From the NCBI GenBank assembly GCA_965544035.1, contig CBEULR010000003.1, positions 127,332 to 191,331 of the forward strand: DNA of 64,000 nucleotides, written 5' to 3'. Positions 8,550 to 18,105 of this stretch are shown in pieces. The DNA is from CBEULR01 sp965544035. GTDB taxonomy: Bacteria > Bacillota > Desulfotomaculia > Desulfotomaculales > Desulforudaceae. Below the pieces are notes generated by a model. It saw only the letters and a program-made list of their open reading frames with translations. It made no database searches and had not been told where the DNA came from. Numbering within the stretch: the stretch's first letter is position 1; each line of letters opens with the position of its first letter. A program made the position numbers and the translations under genes.

Positions 8550-10313
8550 CTAACCAATCCAACACACATCGGTCTCAACCGGATACAGCTGTCTGCTTCT
8601 ACGGGATTTCCGGCGGCTGAACCGGGTATAGAACACGGTGCCCTGGGGGCCTGTCTGCACCGTAATCACCGCGTTATGCTTTGCGGCGATGCTGTGGCAT
8701 ACCGCCAAACCCAGCCCCGTGCCGTTTTGCTTTGTTGTAAAAAACGGGGTTCCCAACTCTTCCAGCACCTCAGGCGTGATGCCGTGTCCCTCGTCTCGAA
8801 CCGCCAGAACCACATCGTCTCCGTCCTGATATGTTTCGATGGTCAGAGTGCCTCCCGCACCCATTGCTTCCAAACCGTTTCTGGCCAGGTTCAGGATCAG
8901 CTGGCGGAGCTCCCGCTCATCCAATAACAGCTCCGGAACAGGAGTCAGCCGGGCAATGACCGTCTTGTTCTCCTTCATAGCGTCGGCCTCGATCAGCGGC
9001 AGCAGAACGCGTACGGCATTATTGATGCTCAGCTTTGTTAGATTAATGACCCGGTCGCGGGCCAGGGACAAGAACTCCGAGATGATGCTGTTGGCCCGGT
9101 CCAGTTCCTCAATCACCAGCTGAAATTGATCCTTATATCCGGCACATTCCTGTTTCTCCTGAAGAATCTGCACAAAGCCGCGGGCCGAAGACATCGGGTT
9201 TCGAACTTCGTGCGCTACGCTTGCCGCCATCCGTCCCACCAAATCCAGCCGGTCGTACCGGGCCATCTGCCGCTCCCATCTTCTTTTTTCGGTGATATCG
9301 ATACTCGCGCACATCAGGCAGCGTTCGCCGTTAAAATGAACATACTCGGCTGAACACAGCCATATTCGTTCTTCACCGTTCTGGGTCCGCACACGCAGTT
9401 CCTGATTACGGATTCTACCGTCTTGTTTGATCATCTCGATGAGTTCTTGAGGCGTCGGCTTGAGCCAGACGTTGAGCTCGTCCACCGTTCTGCCCACCAC
9501 ACTATGCCGCGGATACCCGAGAGTCCTGGTCCACGCCTCATTCACGTCAAGGTAGCGTCTGTCCTTAACGGCGATAATAGCCAGCGGATTGGGACTGGCG
9601 CGAAAAGCCGTGGCGAAATGCTCTTCCGCCTGTCTGCGCTCGGCAATCTCTTTTTCAAGCTGTCTGTTAACCCTCGTGAGCTTCTCCGCGATCTTTTCAT
9701 ATTCCGCCACAGCCCTTCGAGTCATCTCCAGATCGACGTTTTCGAAGAGCCGCCATTTGCCGTCCCGTTTGGCCAAAACCGCCCTGTGGCAGCCGGCGGT
9801 TTCAACCACTTCCAACGCATCGCACCGGTCGAGAGGGTAGAGACAGAGCACAATCAGCTTGCGACCGGCCACAGCTTCCACCAACCGGCGTTCATAGTCC
9901 AAAAGACTTCGCCGGTATTCACTGGTGACCCAAGACGTATCACCCGCTACCCTCAGCCCCTCATAGCCTTGACCTACGGCGGCGCGGAGGCTGTCCAGCC
10001 AGGCGGCCGTCACCCTTTCCAAATCAAGTTTGCCGCCTCTCAGGTACCAGTCGGAGTAGGAGAAGATCTGCATTTGCCCGGTTTTAAAACAGTCTGCGAA
10101 GACGGGGTCCGCTTCAATCATAATCTGTTTGGCGGTCACCGCATCCAGTGGTTCGGCGGCAACGAAGACACAGCATTCGTTGTTCTGCAATCCGGAGAGG
10201 CAGTAGGGAATTAGCGCGTCCACCAAATCATTCTGTGTTTCGTAGAATAAGCACATATGTGTTCCCCAAGGTACACCGGCTATGTCCTGAATTCCCAAAC
10301 TCCTGCATTCCAC
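8550..10313 (-). CDS. Cytosolic sensor histidine kinase with MEDS and PAS domains
   Basis: A soluble protein of about 587 residues. Residues 1-175 form a MEDS (DcmR-type) sensory domain (GTHMCLFYETQNDLVDAL); then a coiled coil, a PAS domain (FRASPNPLAIIAVKDRRYLD), a HisKA helix with the phospho-acceptor in VAHEVRNPMSSARG, and a HATPase domain with NLARNGLEAM, DEGHGI and GTGLGLAVC. No membrane helix, so it senses an internal signal. MEDS domains are known from sensors of one-carbon or small organic compounds, but the ligand here is unknown. GTG 10313 is chosen with GGGGG 9 bases upstream; GTG 10319 is too close. No response regulator is adjacent. Confidence 0.85.
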   Translation of the reverse strand: MECRSLGIQDIAGVPWGTHMCLFYETQNDLVDALIPYCLSGLQNNECCVFVAAEPLDAVTAKQIMIEADPVFADCFKTGQMQIFSYSDWYLRGGKLDLERVTAAWLDSLRAAVGQGYEGLRVAGDTSWVTSEYRRSLLDYERRLVEAVAGRKLIVLCLYPLDRCDALEVVETAGCHRAVLAKRDGKWRLFENVDLEMTRRAVAEYEKIAEKLTRVNRQLEKEIAERRQAEEHFATAFRASPNPLAIIAVKDRRYLDVNEAWTRTLGYPRHSVVGRTVDELNVWLKPTPQELIEMIKQDGRIRNQELRVRTQNGEERIWLCSAEYVHFNGERCLMCASIDITEKRRWERQMARYDRLDLVGRMAASVAHEVRNPMSSARGFVQILQEKQECAGYKDQFQLVIEELDRANSIISEFLSLARDRVINLTKLSINNAVRVLLPLIEADAMKENKTVIARLTPVPELLLDERELRQLILNLARNGLEAMGAGGTLTIETYQDGDDVVLAVRDEGHGITPEVLEELGTPFFTTKQNGTGLGLAVCHSIAAKHNAVITVQTGPQGTVFYTRFSRRKSRRSRQLYPVETDVCWIG

Positions 10314-10455
10314 CCGCACGTACCCCCAGACATCGCGAGATTAGTATTGTCACAATGAAACACAAATGTTCGCCCAAGGTTAAGTATCCTTTTAAGATTA
10401 ACAGCAGAGTAAGTTACTTGGCAACGGGAAATGATAGAACATTCTGTCGAAACAA

Positions 10456-10481
10456 GACTCCCACCCAACCGGGTGGGAGTC
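10456..10481 (-). terminator. Hairpin terminator downstream of the PAS-GGDEF-HD-GYP gene
   Basis: An 11-bp perfect stem GACTCCCACCC / GGGTGGGAGTC with a 4-base loop; on the minus strand it is followed by TTGTTT. It separates the PAS-GGDEF-HD-GYP gene from the kinase gene. Confidence 0.7.
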
Positions 10482-10528
10482 GCATAGGAACCATATATAA
10501 TCCGTACAGTTTTTTCAGCAGACTAAGG

Positions 10529-12934
10529 CTACAATTCTTCCAAAGTCTCCAGGATACTAATGAATTGATGCGTCAAATCGGGGTCGAACTGGATTCCCGC
10601 ACACCTTCTGAGCTCGGCCACAGCTTCCTCATGGGACAGCGCCTTGCGGTAGGGCCGGTCGCTGGTCATCGCATCGTAGGCATCGGCTATAGCCAGGATC
10701 CGGCACTCCAGAGGGATCTCTTCCCCCTTCAAACCCAAAGGATAGCCCTGCCCGTTCCACCATTCATGGTGGTGCAGAATCCAGTCGGCAATCGGATGCA
10801 GATCCGGCGCCGAAAGGGCGATACGGTGCCCGATCTCGCTGTGACGCTTCATCTCCCTCATTTCAGCGGGAGTCAGCGGCCCTGCCTTAAAGAGGATGCG
10901 GTCCGGGATCCCTACTTTTCCGATGTCATGGAATTGGGCCAACAGACGGAGATCGGCCACAGTCCGCTGCGGCAGGCCGAGTTCTTCGCCCACGCGCGCC
11001 ACCAGCGTCTGCAGGCGGTCGGCGTGCCCCTCCGTGATGAAATCGCGGGCTTCCAGCGCCTTCATCAGTGTCTGCACCGTGGCGCTCCGGTTGCTGCGGC
11101 TCTGGTGAAGCTTCTCCCGGTACATATTGTTGTCTGCTTCCCGATACAGCTCGGCGATATTCAGCGGGTGTTCGGCACTTACCGCACAGCCCACCGAGAT
11201 GCTCAGCGGCAGGCTGGGATTCTTGGCGTTATAGCGCCGCACGGCTTCACGGATGCGTTCGCCGCCCGATTCAACTCCCTGTTTGTCGTAGCCGGGGAGC
11301 AGCACCGCAAACTCATCTCCGCCGACTCTGGCAACCAGGTCGGTCTTGCGGAATGAGTTCTTGACCAACCGGGCGGCGGCGATTAGCAGCTTGTCCCCCG
11401 CCTCGTGCCCCAGGCTGTCGTTCACCAGTTTTAATCCGTCCACATCGCAGAGGATGATGCCGATCGATGGATGGCCGTTGTTTTGAAGACGCTGCACTTC
11501 TTGTTCGAAGTAGTGTCGATTATAAAGTCCGGTCAGGGAATCGTGCGTACTCAGGTACTTCAGTTCGCCCTCGGCCTGTTTTCGATCGGTGATGTCGCGG
11601 ACCGTTTCAATCGCCCCGGTGATATTCCCGTTGTGATCAAACAGCGGCGAGGCCTTCGCCCGGACGAAAGCCCCCCGCCCTTCGTACAGGCCTGGGACGA
11701 ATACTTCGGCATATAGGGTGTCGCCTTTGCGCTCCAGGGAATCATAGAGTCTCTCGAGAGAAGACTGCCCGGAGATGATGGCGTCGACAAGCATCATCCG
11801 GCGTTTGCCCCAGAAGACTTTCGCGTAAGCACCGTCTCCCCGGCCGACTATCTCCTCCTTCTTGGTCCCGGTCATTTTCTCCAACGCCTTGTTCCAGGCG
11901 ATCACCTTGCCGTCACGGTTGATCACAAAGGTGGCGTCCGGGAGAAAGTCGATGATGTCGAGCAGCTCCTGATTGGCCCGGTTAAGAGCCTCCCGGCTGC
12001 GGTTAAGTTCTTCGACCTGCTGCCTCAACTCTTCTTCCGCAGCGATCAGCTCTTCGTTCATCGAGACTTGTTCCTCATGCATCGCCGCCAATTCTTCATT
12101 GGCCGCCTTCAGCTTTTCGTTGGCCGTCTGCAGTTTACGCTGCATTCGCTTCCGCTCGGTGACATCACGCACGGCGGCCAGGATGCGCTCTTTCCCGTTC
12201 AGAACGAGTTTGCACAGGAACACTTCCACGTCAAAAACCGAACCGTCACCGGGGCGGCGCGCCTGCCATTCAAAGAACCGGGTTTCACCTGCCTTCACAC
12301 TTTCCCAGTAATCGGTCAGCCGGTAAAACGGGTTATCCGGACCGGAGAGGTCATCCCGGATGGACATGTTCAGGGCCTGTTCCCGGTTTACGCCGTACAT
12401 CCGCAGCATTCGGTCGTTAACCTGAATGATCGTCCCGTCCGTCTCGTGGATGATCAGCGCTTCATATGCGTTATTGAACACCGTGCGTATTTCATCTTCG
12501 GAGGCACGAAGCGATTCTTCCATCTGTTTTTGCTCGGTGATGTCCCGGACCACCGCATAGATCAAACCTTTTTCCGGGACCGGATGGGAGTTCCAGGACA
12601 GCCACCGGTAAGAACCGTCCCGGCAGAGGTAGCGGTTTTCAAAAACCAGCGCCGGAGCGCCGGAAGACACCTTTTCCGCCCCTGCCACCGTTGATTCCCG
12701 GTCGTCGGGATGAACGAACTCGATATACGGCCTGGAACAGAGCTCTTCAGCGGTGAAGCCCAATGTCTTTTCCCAGGCCGGGTTCAGCACTTTGAAGTAG
12801 CCGTCCATCCCCGCGATGCACAGCATATCGATCGACAAGGCGAAGAAACCGGCCAAATCCTCTTTGGTCCAATCCAGGCTGTCAATGCCGTGGACATCCG
12901 GTACTGTACGTTGTTCTTTGGCCTTGTCACGCAT
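10529..12934 (-). CDS. PAS-PAS-PAS-GGDEF-HD-GYP cyclic-di-GMP turnover protein
   Basis: About 801 residues, no membrane helix. Order: PAS 1 (FFALSIDMLCIAGMDGYFKV), PAS 2, a charged coiled coil, PAS 3 (IIDFLPDATFVINRDG), GGDEF and HD-GYP. The GGDEF motif is intact and is preceded by RKTD with the five-residue spacing of a product-inhibition I-site. The HD-GYP part has HDIGKVGIPDR and HHEWWNGQGYP, so both synthesis and hydrolysis of cyclic di-GMP are plausible. ATG 12934 is preferred to TTG 12952; GGAGG lies 11 bases upstream. It lies beside a chemoreceptor and a sensor kinase, suggesting linked control of behaviour. Confidence 0.9.
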   Translation of the reverse strand: MRDKAKEQRTVPDVHGIDSLDWTKEDLAGFFALSIDMLCIAGMDGYFKVLNPAWEKTLGFTAEELCSRPYIEFVHPDDRESTVAGAEKVSSGAPALVFENRYLCRDGSYRWLSWNSHPVPEKGLIYAVVRDITEQKQMEESLRASEDEIRTVFNNAYEALIIHETDGTIIQVNDRMLRMYGVNREQALNMSIRDDLSGPDNPFYRLTDYWESVKAGETRFFEWQARRPGDGSVFDVEVFLCKLVLNGKERILAAVRDVTERKRMQRKLQTANEKLKAANEELAAMHEEQVSMNEELIAAEEELRQQVEELNRSREALNRANQELLDIIDFLPDATFVINRDGKVIAWNKALEKMTGTKKEEIVGRGDGAYAKVFWGKRRMMLVDAIISGQSSLERLYDSLERKGDTLYAEVFVPGLYEGRGAFVRAKASPLFDHNGNITGAIETVRDITDRKQAEGELKYLSTHDSLTGLYNRHYFEQEVQRLQNNGHPSIGIILCDVDGLKLVNDSLGHEAGDKLLIAAARLVKNSFRKTDLVARVGGDEFAVLLPGYDKQGVESGGERIREAVRRYNAKNPSLPLSISVGCAVSAEHPLNIAELYREADNNMYREKLHQSRSNRSATVQTLMKALEARDFITEGHADRLQTLVARVGEELGLPQRTVADLRLLAQFHDIGKVGIPDRILFKAGPLTPAEMREMKRHSEIGHRIALSAPDLHPIADWILHHHEWWNGQGYPLGLKGEEIPLECRILAIADAYDAMTSDRPYRKALSHEEAVAELRRCAGIQFDPDLTHQFISILETLEEL

Positions 12935-13025
12935 AACAATACTAACCTCCAACGGTAAGCCGCTTTCGACAATATGTTACCATGATCCTTGGCATTCTTC
13001 ACCAAAATTTGTTCTTAAAGGCGGT

Positions 13026-14582
13026 TTATACCTTGAATTTGGCTACAGCCGCCGAAAGCTCTTCACCCATCTTGGCCAGTTCCCCGGCCGCCGCCGTGAC
13101 TTCCTGCACGCTGGAGGAGATCTGCTGGGTCGCCGCCGACAGCTGCAGCATTCCCTCGTTACTCTGCTTCGCCCCTTCGGCCACGCCGCGGATCACCTCG
13201 ACCGAGTTCCGAACAGCGCTGATGATTTCTTTCAGCGCGTCGCCCGCCGTACCGGCCACCTCGACTCCGCTCTGTACCTCGTTAATCCCCTTATCCATAG
13301 CCAAAACGGCCTGGTCGACTCCCTCCTGGACCTTGGTGATCAATCCGGCGATCTCCTTCGCCGCGTCGGCCGACTGCTCAGCCAGTTTGCGCACTTCCTC
13401 GGCTACCACCGCGAATCCGCGTCCCTGCTCACCGGCCCGGGCGGCCTCAATGGCGGCATTCAGCGCCAGCAGGTTGGTCTGGTCGGCAATCCCGGTGATC
13501 ACATCGATGATATCGCCGATCTGCTTGGAGATAGTGCCCAATTCTTGAACAGCCGTATTCACCTGCTGAGAGACCGCGGCAATGCCGTTCATTCGCTCGA
13601 TGGTGTCCCCCACCGCTTCATTCCCGCGCTGGGCCACTTCCTGCACCCGTTCGGCATCTTCGGCTGCGGCCAGGGCATTTTCACTGCCCTGCTGGGAAAC
13701 CGAAGAAACCTCGGTGGTGGTGCCGGCCACTTCCTCAACGGTGGCGCTGACCTCCTCGGTGGACGCAGCCAGTTCCTCACTGTGCGCCGCCAGTGTCTGG
13801 GAGGTGGCAGTCACGCTCCCGATCAGGCCCCGCAGCTGTTCACGCATGCGGTTGGCGTTCTGAGCAAGCTGCCCGATTTCATCGCGGGCCTTGACTGCGA
13901 TATCCTGGGTAAAGTCTCCCATCGCCAAACGCTCAAACTCTTTACTAATCACGGCCACAGGACCGGTAATCGAGCGGGTCACCACCAAGGCCGAAACAAA
14001 ACCCAGCAGCAGCGCGACACTGCTGATAACCAGCGTCAGCGTCCGGCTCCGGTTTGTATCGGCATTAATCTGGGCCATCAGCTCATACTGCTTCTCCTCA
14101 TTTGCCAGGATATACTGTTCAAGAGTCTTATTTAATTCATCGGTGATGGGGGCGATGGCTTCACCAACAGCCTTGGCTTCATCCAACCGGCCCTCTCTCA
14201 GAAGAGGAATCATCTTGGTGGTAATCTGCGCATCGTACTCTTGCATCATCGCCTGCAACTCTTCGAACTTGGGACGAGTCTCTTCAGCAATGTTTTTCAA
14301 CCGTTCGGCCAGTACTTCCTGCGTGCTTGATATGTATTCCTGATAGTCCTTGACATACTGTTCATCGCCGTACACCATGTAGCCCCTTATCGCTTGAGCA
14401 GCACGCTGAAAATGTGCATCGATGGCGTTGTCCAGAGCCAGCCGTTGAGCACGTGTCTCAATGTCCCCAATATTTTTATCGACTGCGCTCAAGGTATATA
14501 CTCCGAGCCCCGCCATCGCCGCCAGAAGGATGAACACAATCGCGAATCCCCCGCCGATTTTCATTCCCACAGACAATCTCAT
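13026..14582 (-). CDS. Methyl-accepting chemotaxis protein
   Basis: About 518 residues: an N-terminal membrane helix (GGGFAIVFILLAAMAGLGVY), an extracytoplasmic four-helix-bundle ligand domain, a second membrane helix (LVISSVALLLGFVSALVV), a HAMP domain and a long cytoplasmic signalling hairpin. The tip sequence DQTNLLALNAAIEAARAGEQ is the invariant kinase- and CheW-contact region. ATG 14582 has GGAGGG 6 bases upstream; an earlier GTG at 14612 overlaps the upstream cheW stop region. It is co-transcribed with cheW. The ligand cannot be inferred from the sequence. Confidence 0.93.
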   Translation of the reverse strand: MRLSVGMKIGGGFAIVFILLAAMAGLGVYTLSAVDKNIGDIETRAQRLALDNAIDAHFQRAAQAIRGYMVYGDEQYVKDYQEYISSTQEVLAERLKNIAEETRPKFEELQAMMQEYDAQITTKMIPLLREGRLDEAKAVGEAIAPITDELNKTLEQYILANEEKQYELMAQINADTNRSRTLTLVISSVALLLGFVSALVVTRSITGPVAVISKEFERLAMGDFTQDIAVKARDEIGQLAQNANRMREQLRGLIGSVTATSQTLAAHSEELAASTEEVSATVEEVAGTTTEVSSVSQQGSENALAAAEDAERVQEVAQRGNEAVGDTIERMNGIAAVSQQVNTAVQELGTISKQIGDIIDVITGIADQTNLLALNAAIEAARAGEQGRGFAVVAEEVRKLAEQSADAAKEIAGLITKVQEGVDQAVLAMDKGINEVQSGVEVAGTAGDALKEIISAVRNSVEVIRGVAEGAKQSNEGMLQLSAATQQISSSVQEVTAAAGELAKMGEELSAAVAKFKV

Positions 14583-14608
14583 CTTTTTCCCTCCAAGAAA
14601 ACTTCTGT

Positions 14609-15016
14609 TCACGCAATTTTTTTCAGATCAAGGATCAGCCACATTGTCTCGTCCTTTTTCACAATGCCCGCCAGCATGCCCTCCGTGAGTCCTACGGTAT
14701 CGGGATGCTCAAACTCTTCGGCTGTGTACGTGTTCACCTCCAGTACCCGATCAACGATCAGCCCGAAAAGGTTCCCCTCCGATTCGACCAGGATAATCCG
14801 GGTATGCTGGTCCATCGGTATCTTTTCTAAACCAAGGCGCAGACGGAGGTTGAGCACGGGCACCACCGCACCCCGCAGATTAATCACACCTTCCACATGC
14901 GCCGGCATCTCCGGCACCGGGGTAATCTCGGAAACCCGCAGGATCTCCTGCACCTCGGATATTCCCAGGGCGTACCGGTTATCCCCCAGTGCAAAAACCA
15001 CCAACTGGTCAGCCAC
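14609..15016 (-). CDS. cheW: Chemotaxis coupling protein CheW
   Basis: The 135-residue protein covers one CheW domain with the typical LVVFALGDNRYALGISEVQE start and GVINLRGAVVPVLNLR core that couples receptors to CheA. GTG 15016 is chosen with GGGGAGGTG just upstream rather than the earlier ATG-like start. It precedes the chemoreceptor gene by 26 bases in the same direction. No cheA, cheY or flagellar gene is in the window, so this pair is an outlying receptor-coupler unit. Confidence 0.93.
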   Translation of the reverse strand: MADQLVVFALGDNRYALGISEVQEILRVSEITPVPEMPAHVEGVINLRGAVVPVLNLRLRLGLEKIPMDQHTRIILVESEGNLFGLIVDRVLEVNTYTAEEFEHPDTVGLTEGMLAGIVKKDETMWLILDLKKIA

Positions 15017-15659
15017 AGAGTCACCTCCCCCCTGCACCGACCAACTCTAGACAAAAGGTCTGTAATGGTTCTATTCATCCGTCTACAAACCTTTACATAC
15101 CCTTTATGATACCTTTTATACAATCCTCTGCGTTCAGCTGCCGCAACCAATAGAAAGTTAAAGTCCTTAGAACGGCTTGAAAATGACGAAGTGAAGTAAA
15201 GACAACCGAAGACAATCATGCCCCTAAGGAACTAACTGCTTATAATAGTATAAAGATTCACTCCTTAAGACAAGACAAATTCTCGTCCGAAAATGGGTAC
15301 ACTTTTCCAATACTACTTTATACTTAATGTCGAGTGATATGGAAGGTAGATATTAGAACGCTTGTACGCTTAGGAATACAGCGTCCTTTTGACTTTGGGA
15401 GGGGCCGGATCCGGTCGGGTTTCTTGTTTGCCGTTCTTATTGAGGAGCAAAACGAACACATCGGTGCACTCATCGATACGCGGGTATACCAATCAGTACA
15501 CCCCCCCCCATTCTCTTTCATATATAAATCGGCAAAAAGTGGATGAATTGTTTAACCTCAAACAGAATAATCCTTTACATAAATACCCATTGTTTATACT
15601 CTGATTGAGAACTAAATACCAACAGGGAATACACGCTAACGAGAACGCTGCTTTGGCAC
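15017..15659. other. Long AT-richer intergenic region, no gene recognised
   Basis: About 640 bases with lower GC than its surroundings. It must hold the promoter of cheW, but no clear sigma-A or sigma-28 match was found. There is a run of nine C at about 15501-15509. Short open frames around 15324-15546 have no ribosome site and no recognisable sequence. It may be decayed DNA. Confidence 0.4.
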
Positions 15660-16136
15660 TCAACCCTCAAAAAGCAACGAAAGTAATTCCGGACTCAAAT
15701 CTTCTTCCGAATAAACGGGTATCCCATTTGCGGCCAGAAGAGCGGCGGTCACACCGCGGCCTTTCAGTCTTACAGACTGAAAGGTGCCGTCATAGACCAC
15801 GTTGACCCCGCATGAAGGACTGCGCTCCTTCAGGATTGCCGCGCGCACCCCACACATCCGGCAGATGCGTAAGGTTTCGCGAGCCCCCTCCAGGAATAAC
15901 TCCGTTAGGTCATCCCCCTCGGGATTAACAACCCTGGCCCGGCCGGCGAGCACGTCATCGCCTGTGCCGCCGCGGATTTCACAGGGAGGGCGCGGGGTGG
16001 GCGAACCTCCGAGTTGCTCCGGGCAGACCGGGATCACAAGACCGCTTGTGCAGAGCGCGGTCAAACGGTCATCGGTATTCACCCCTCCATCGTACTTGGC
16101 TTTAATGCCCAACAAACACGAACTGATCAATATCAA
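15660..16136 (-). CDS. DUF523 family protein
   Basis: A 158-residue protein with the DUF523 pattern of conserved cysteines: SSCLLGIKAKYDG at the start, PVCPEQLGG, RPPCEIRGG and KERSPSCGVN. The cysteines suggest metal or Fe-S binding, but the biochemical role of the family is not established. TTG 16136 is selected because AGGGGGG lies 7 bases upstream and the resulting N-terminus (MILISSCLLG) matches the family; longer readings add an unrelated extension. Confidence 0.8.
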   Translation of the reverse strand: MILISSCLLGIKAKYDGGVNTDDRLTALCTSGLVIPVCPEQLGGSPTPRPPCEIRGGTGDDVLAGRARVVNPEGDDLTELFLEGARETLRICRMCGVRAAILKERSPSCGVNVVYDGTFQSVRLKGRGVTAALLAANGIPVYSEEDLSPELLSLLFEG

Positions 16137-16205
16137 AACGATACCCCCCTTCGCGGTCTGATACCACATTGTACCATAGCCGCGCCCGGGCGGCCATCGG
16201 ATGGC

Positions 16206-17522
16206 CTACCGCGCCAGGGCCAGGATGTGGTCGGAGAGATCGACCTTCCAGACGCCGTCGACCCGGCACAAACCGAAGGTCACGTCTTCCCGGGCGATCA
16301 GCCGGCCGTCCCACCCGGTCTGCCGGTAGGAAACCGGAACGGTGGCCCGGTCGCCTTCGACCGTTGCCTCCCCCACCGAGAACGAGACCACCATCATTCG
16401 TCCCCGCTGCCATTCGCGCTCGGTCTGGGTCAGCGCCTCAGCCAGACTGCCCACCTCCGCATTGTCGGCCAGCAGTTCACGCAGCGCGCCCAAACTTCGC
16501 TCCTGGCGGGCGCGCCAGTAGAGTTCCACGACTTGCTCCGGGCTCAGATCGGTCAGGGTCTCGGCACTCAGTCCGTGTACGGCATCGGCTGCATCCGGTT
16601 TGAATTCGACCACATAGACCAGCCCGGTCGCCCGCAGCACCGTCCGGACGTGGTAGGACGCCTTTTCCCGGAGGTCTATTTCCACCCTGATCGAAGGGCG
16701 CTCGAGGTCGATCTCGCCGCGCCATTGGGCTCCGTAGGGGTAGCGCCCCCTGAACAGGGGAATCAGCTCGGGCGGAAAAAGCGGCGAGAGGTCGGTGCAG
16801 GAGATGCGCCCGACCAGCGAGTCTTCATCGACGGCGGGAAGTGTCCCCTCGCGGGCGGTGGCGTTGTAAATCCGCAGGGAGAGCTTTCGCCCGGAGTAGT
16901 CGGCGACGGTCAGCGGAGGCGTCCCGGTCGGTGTTTCGCCCTCGGCGTAGGCAAAGTCCAGCACCACATCGTCCCCCCGGGGATAAATCCCGTCCAGATT
17001 CAGCAGTGGCGCATCGAGGCTGCCGAAAACCACGTCCCGGCGGATGAAGGCCTCCTTCTCCCGCGTCGTCTTGTAGGTCGCCAGATCAAAGACCAATCGT
17101 TGCGGAAAACCCTGGTCGCCGTTCTCGCCTACCTCTTTCACTACAAAGAACAGTTTATCGCCGATCACCTTTTCCAGAACGGCGTTTTCTTTCGGCGGCA
17201 CAATCGGCAGCAGCTTCCCGGAATCGACATGAAACAGGTGAAAACCGTTCTCCTGACCGTGGACCTGATTCAGCAGCACCAGATTTTCCCTCAACTGCCA
17301 GGTCTGCCGGATTTCTCCTTTGCCTTCCAGTTCATCCCACGGTATCTTCAGGGTGTTCAGCCAATTGAGTTCCGTGTCCCCGGCATTTCCACCCAACTCG
17401 GTTTCGCTCCGCTGCAGGTCCAAAGCACCATCGCCGCAGCCGGACAAACCGAATACGGCTGCGGTCAGCAGGATGACCAGGAACACCAAGACCCTCGTTA
17501 CGTGGCAGCACTTTCTACTCAT
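16206..17522 (-). CDS. Putative lipoprotein of unknown function
   Basis: A 438-residue protein with a hydrophobic signal segment and a lipobox (FGLSGC), so it is probably lipid-anchored on the outer face of the membrane. The body is rich in beta-strand-like segments; the C-terminal 110 residues (SPEQVVELYWRARQERSL onward, ending in VDGVWKVDLSDH) look like an NTF2/DUF4878-type fold. No enzymatic motif was seen. ATG 17522 has only a distant GAGG. Not recognised as a named family. Confidence 0.65.
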   Translation of the reverse strand: MSRKCCHVTRVLVFLVILLTAAVFGLSGCGDGALDLQRSETELGGNAGDTELNWLNTLKIPWDELEGKGEIRQTWQLRENLVLLNQVHGQENGFHLFHVDSGKLLPIVPPKENAVLEKVIGDKLFFVVKEVGENGDQGFPQRLVFDLATYKTTREKEAFIRRDVVFGSLDAPLLNLDGIYPRGDDVVLDFAYAEGETPTGTPPLTVADYSGRKLSLRIYNATAREGTLPAVDEDSLVGRISCTDLSPLFPPELIPLFRGRYPYGAQWRGEIDLERPSIRVEIDLREKASYHVRTVLRATGLVYVVEFKPDAADAVHGLSAETLTDLSPEQVVELYWRARQERSLGALRELLADNAEVGSLAEALTQTEREWQRGRMMVVSFSVGEATVEGDRATVPVSYRQTGWDGRLIAREDVTFGLCRVDGVWKVDLSDHILALAR

Positions 17523-17626
17523 TTATGCATAGGATTCCTCATCGGCCCTTGAGTATTACAAAGAATAATCGTCCCGGCGGACGGCCGCATATCATGCATG
17601 AATGGCTTTGCAGAAGGGGGGATAAT

Positions 17627-17995
17627 ATGTCCGCGCGATTCCCGCCCGATTGTCCCGAGGGGTTCCTGAGCCGCTACTTTGTAATCCCCGGGGATACCAT
17701 GGCGATCATCGCCGCGCGGTTCGGGATCGTTACGGAGGAGTTGATCGCCGTAAACCCGCACATCAGCGATCCGGAGGAGCTCTTTCCTGGTGATGTGCTT
17801 TGCGTACCCGGTTTCCGCCGTCCGCTAGCAGCCTGTCCGGCCGGATTTCAGGTTTTGTTCGAAGTGGATTTCGGGGACACGATTGCCGCCATTGCCGAGA
17901 GGTTCAACGTCAGCGTCGACGATCTGATCGCCGCCAACCCCCATATCCCCGATCCGGCCCGGCTCTACCCGGGAGACATCCTGTGTGTTCCCTAA
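17627..17995 (+). CDS. Small protein with two LysM domains
   Basis: The 122-residue protein consists almost wholly of two LysM repeats, each with a G-D-T start and a final GD(V/I)LCVP: YFVIPGDTMAIIAARFGI and EVDFGDTIAAIAERFNV. LysM binds N-acetylglucosamine chains of peptidoglycan or spore cortex. A CPEGF/CPAGF motif precedes each repeat. ATG 17627 has GAAGGGGG 6 bases upstream. No signal peptide is evident, which is common for proteins put on the spore from the mother cell. That location is inference. Confidence 0.8.
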   Translation: MSARFPPDCPEGFLSRYFVIPGDTMAIIAARFGIVTEELIAVNPHISDPEELFPGDVLCVPGFRRPLAACPAGFQVLFEVDFGDTIAAIAERFNVSVDDLIAANPHIPDPARLYPGDILCVP

Positions 17996-18024
17996 TCTTA
18001 CTAACTCAGGGTCAATTTAAATAT

Positions 18025-18046
18025 GGGGTCAGGACACTTATTTAAA
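18025..18046. repeat. Dispersed short repeat, copy 1
   Basis: GGGGTCAGGACACTTATTT is shared, in inverse orientation, with sites at 23296 and 57523. Here it lies between two convergent LysM genes and is preceded by a second GGGTCAATTTAAATAT element. It looks like a REP-type intergenic repeat. Confidence 0.45.
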
Positions 18047-18105
18047 AGCGAGGAGGATCGTGTACATCCTCCCCGCTCGTCTGTTTCCGTTTACCCGCTT
18101 CAGCG

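Noticed and set aside
15490..15515. Run of nine C as a phase-variation tract
   Set aside because: It lies in a region without a supported gene or promoter, so no switched product can be named.
16014..17552. 512-codon plus-strand open frame
   Set aside because: Antisense to the DUF523 end and the lipoprotein gene, which have starts, signal peptide and lipobox; the frame has no recognisable domain.
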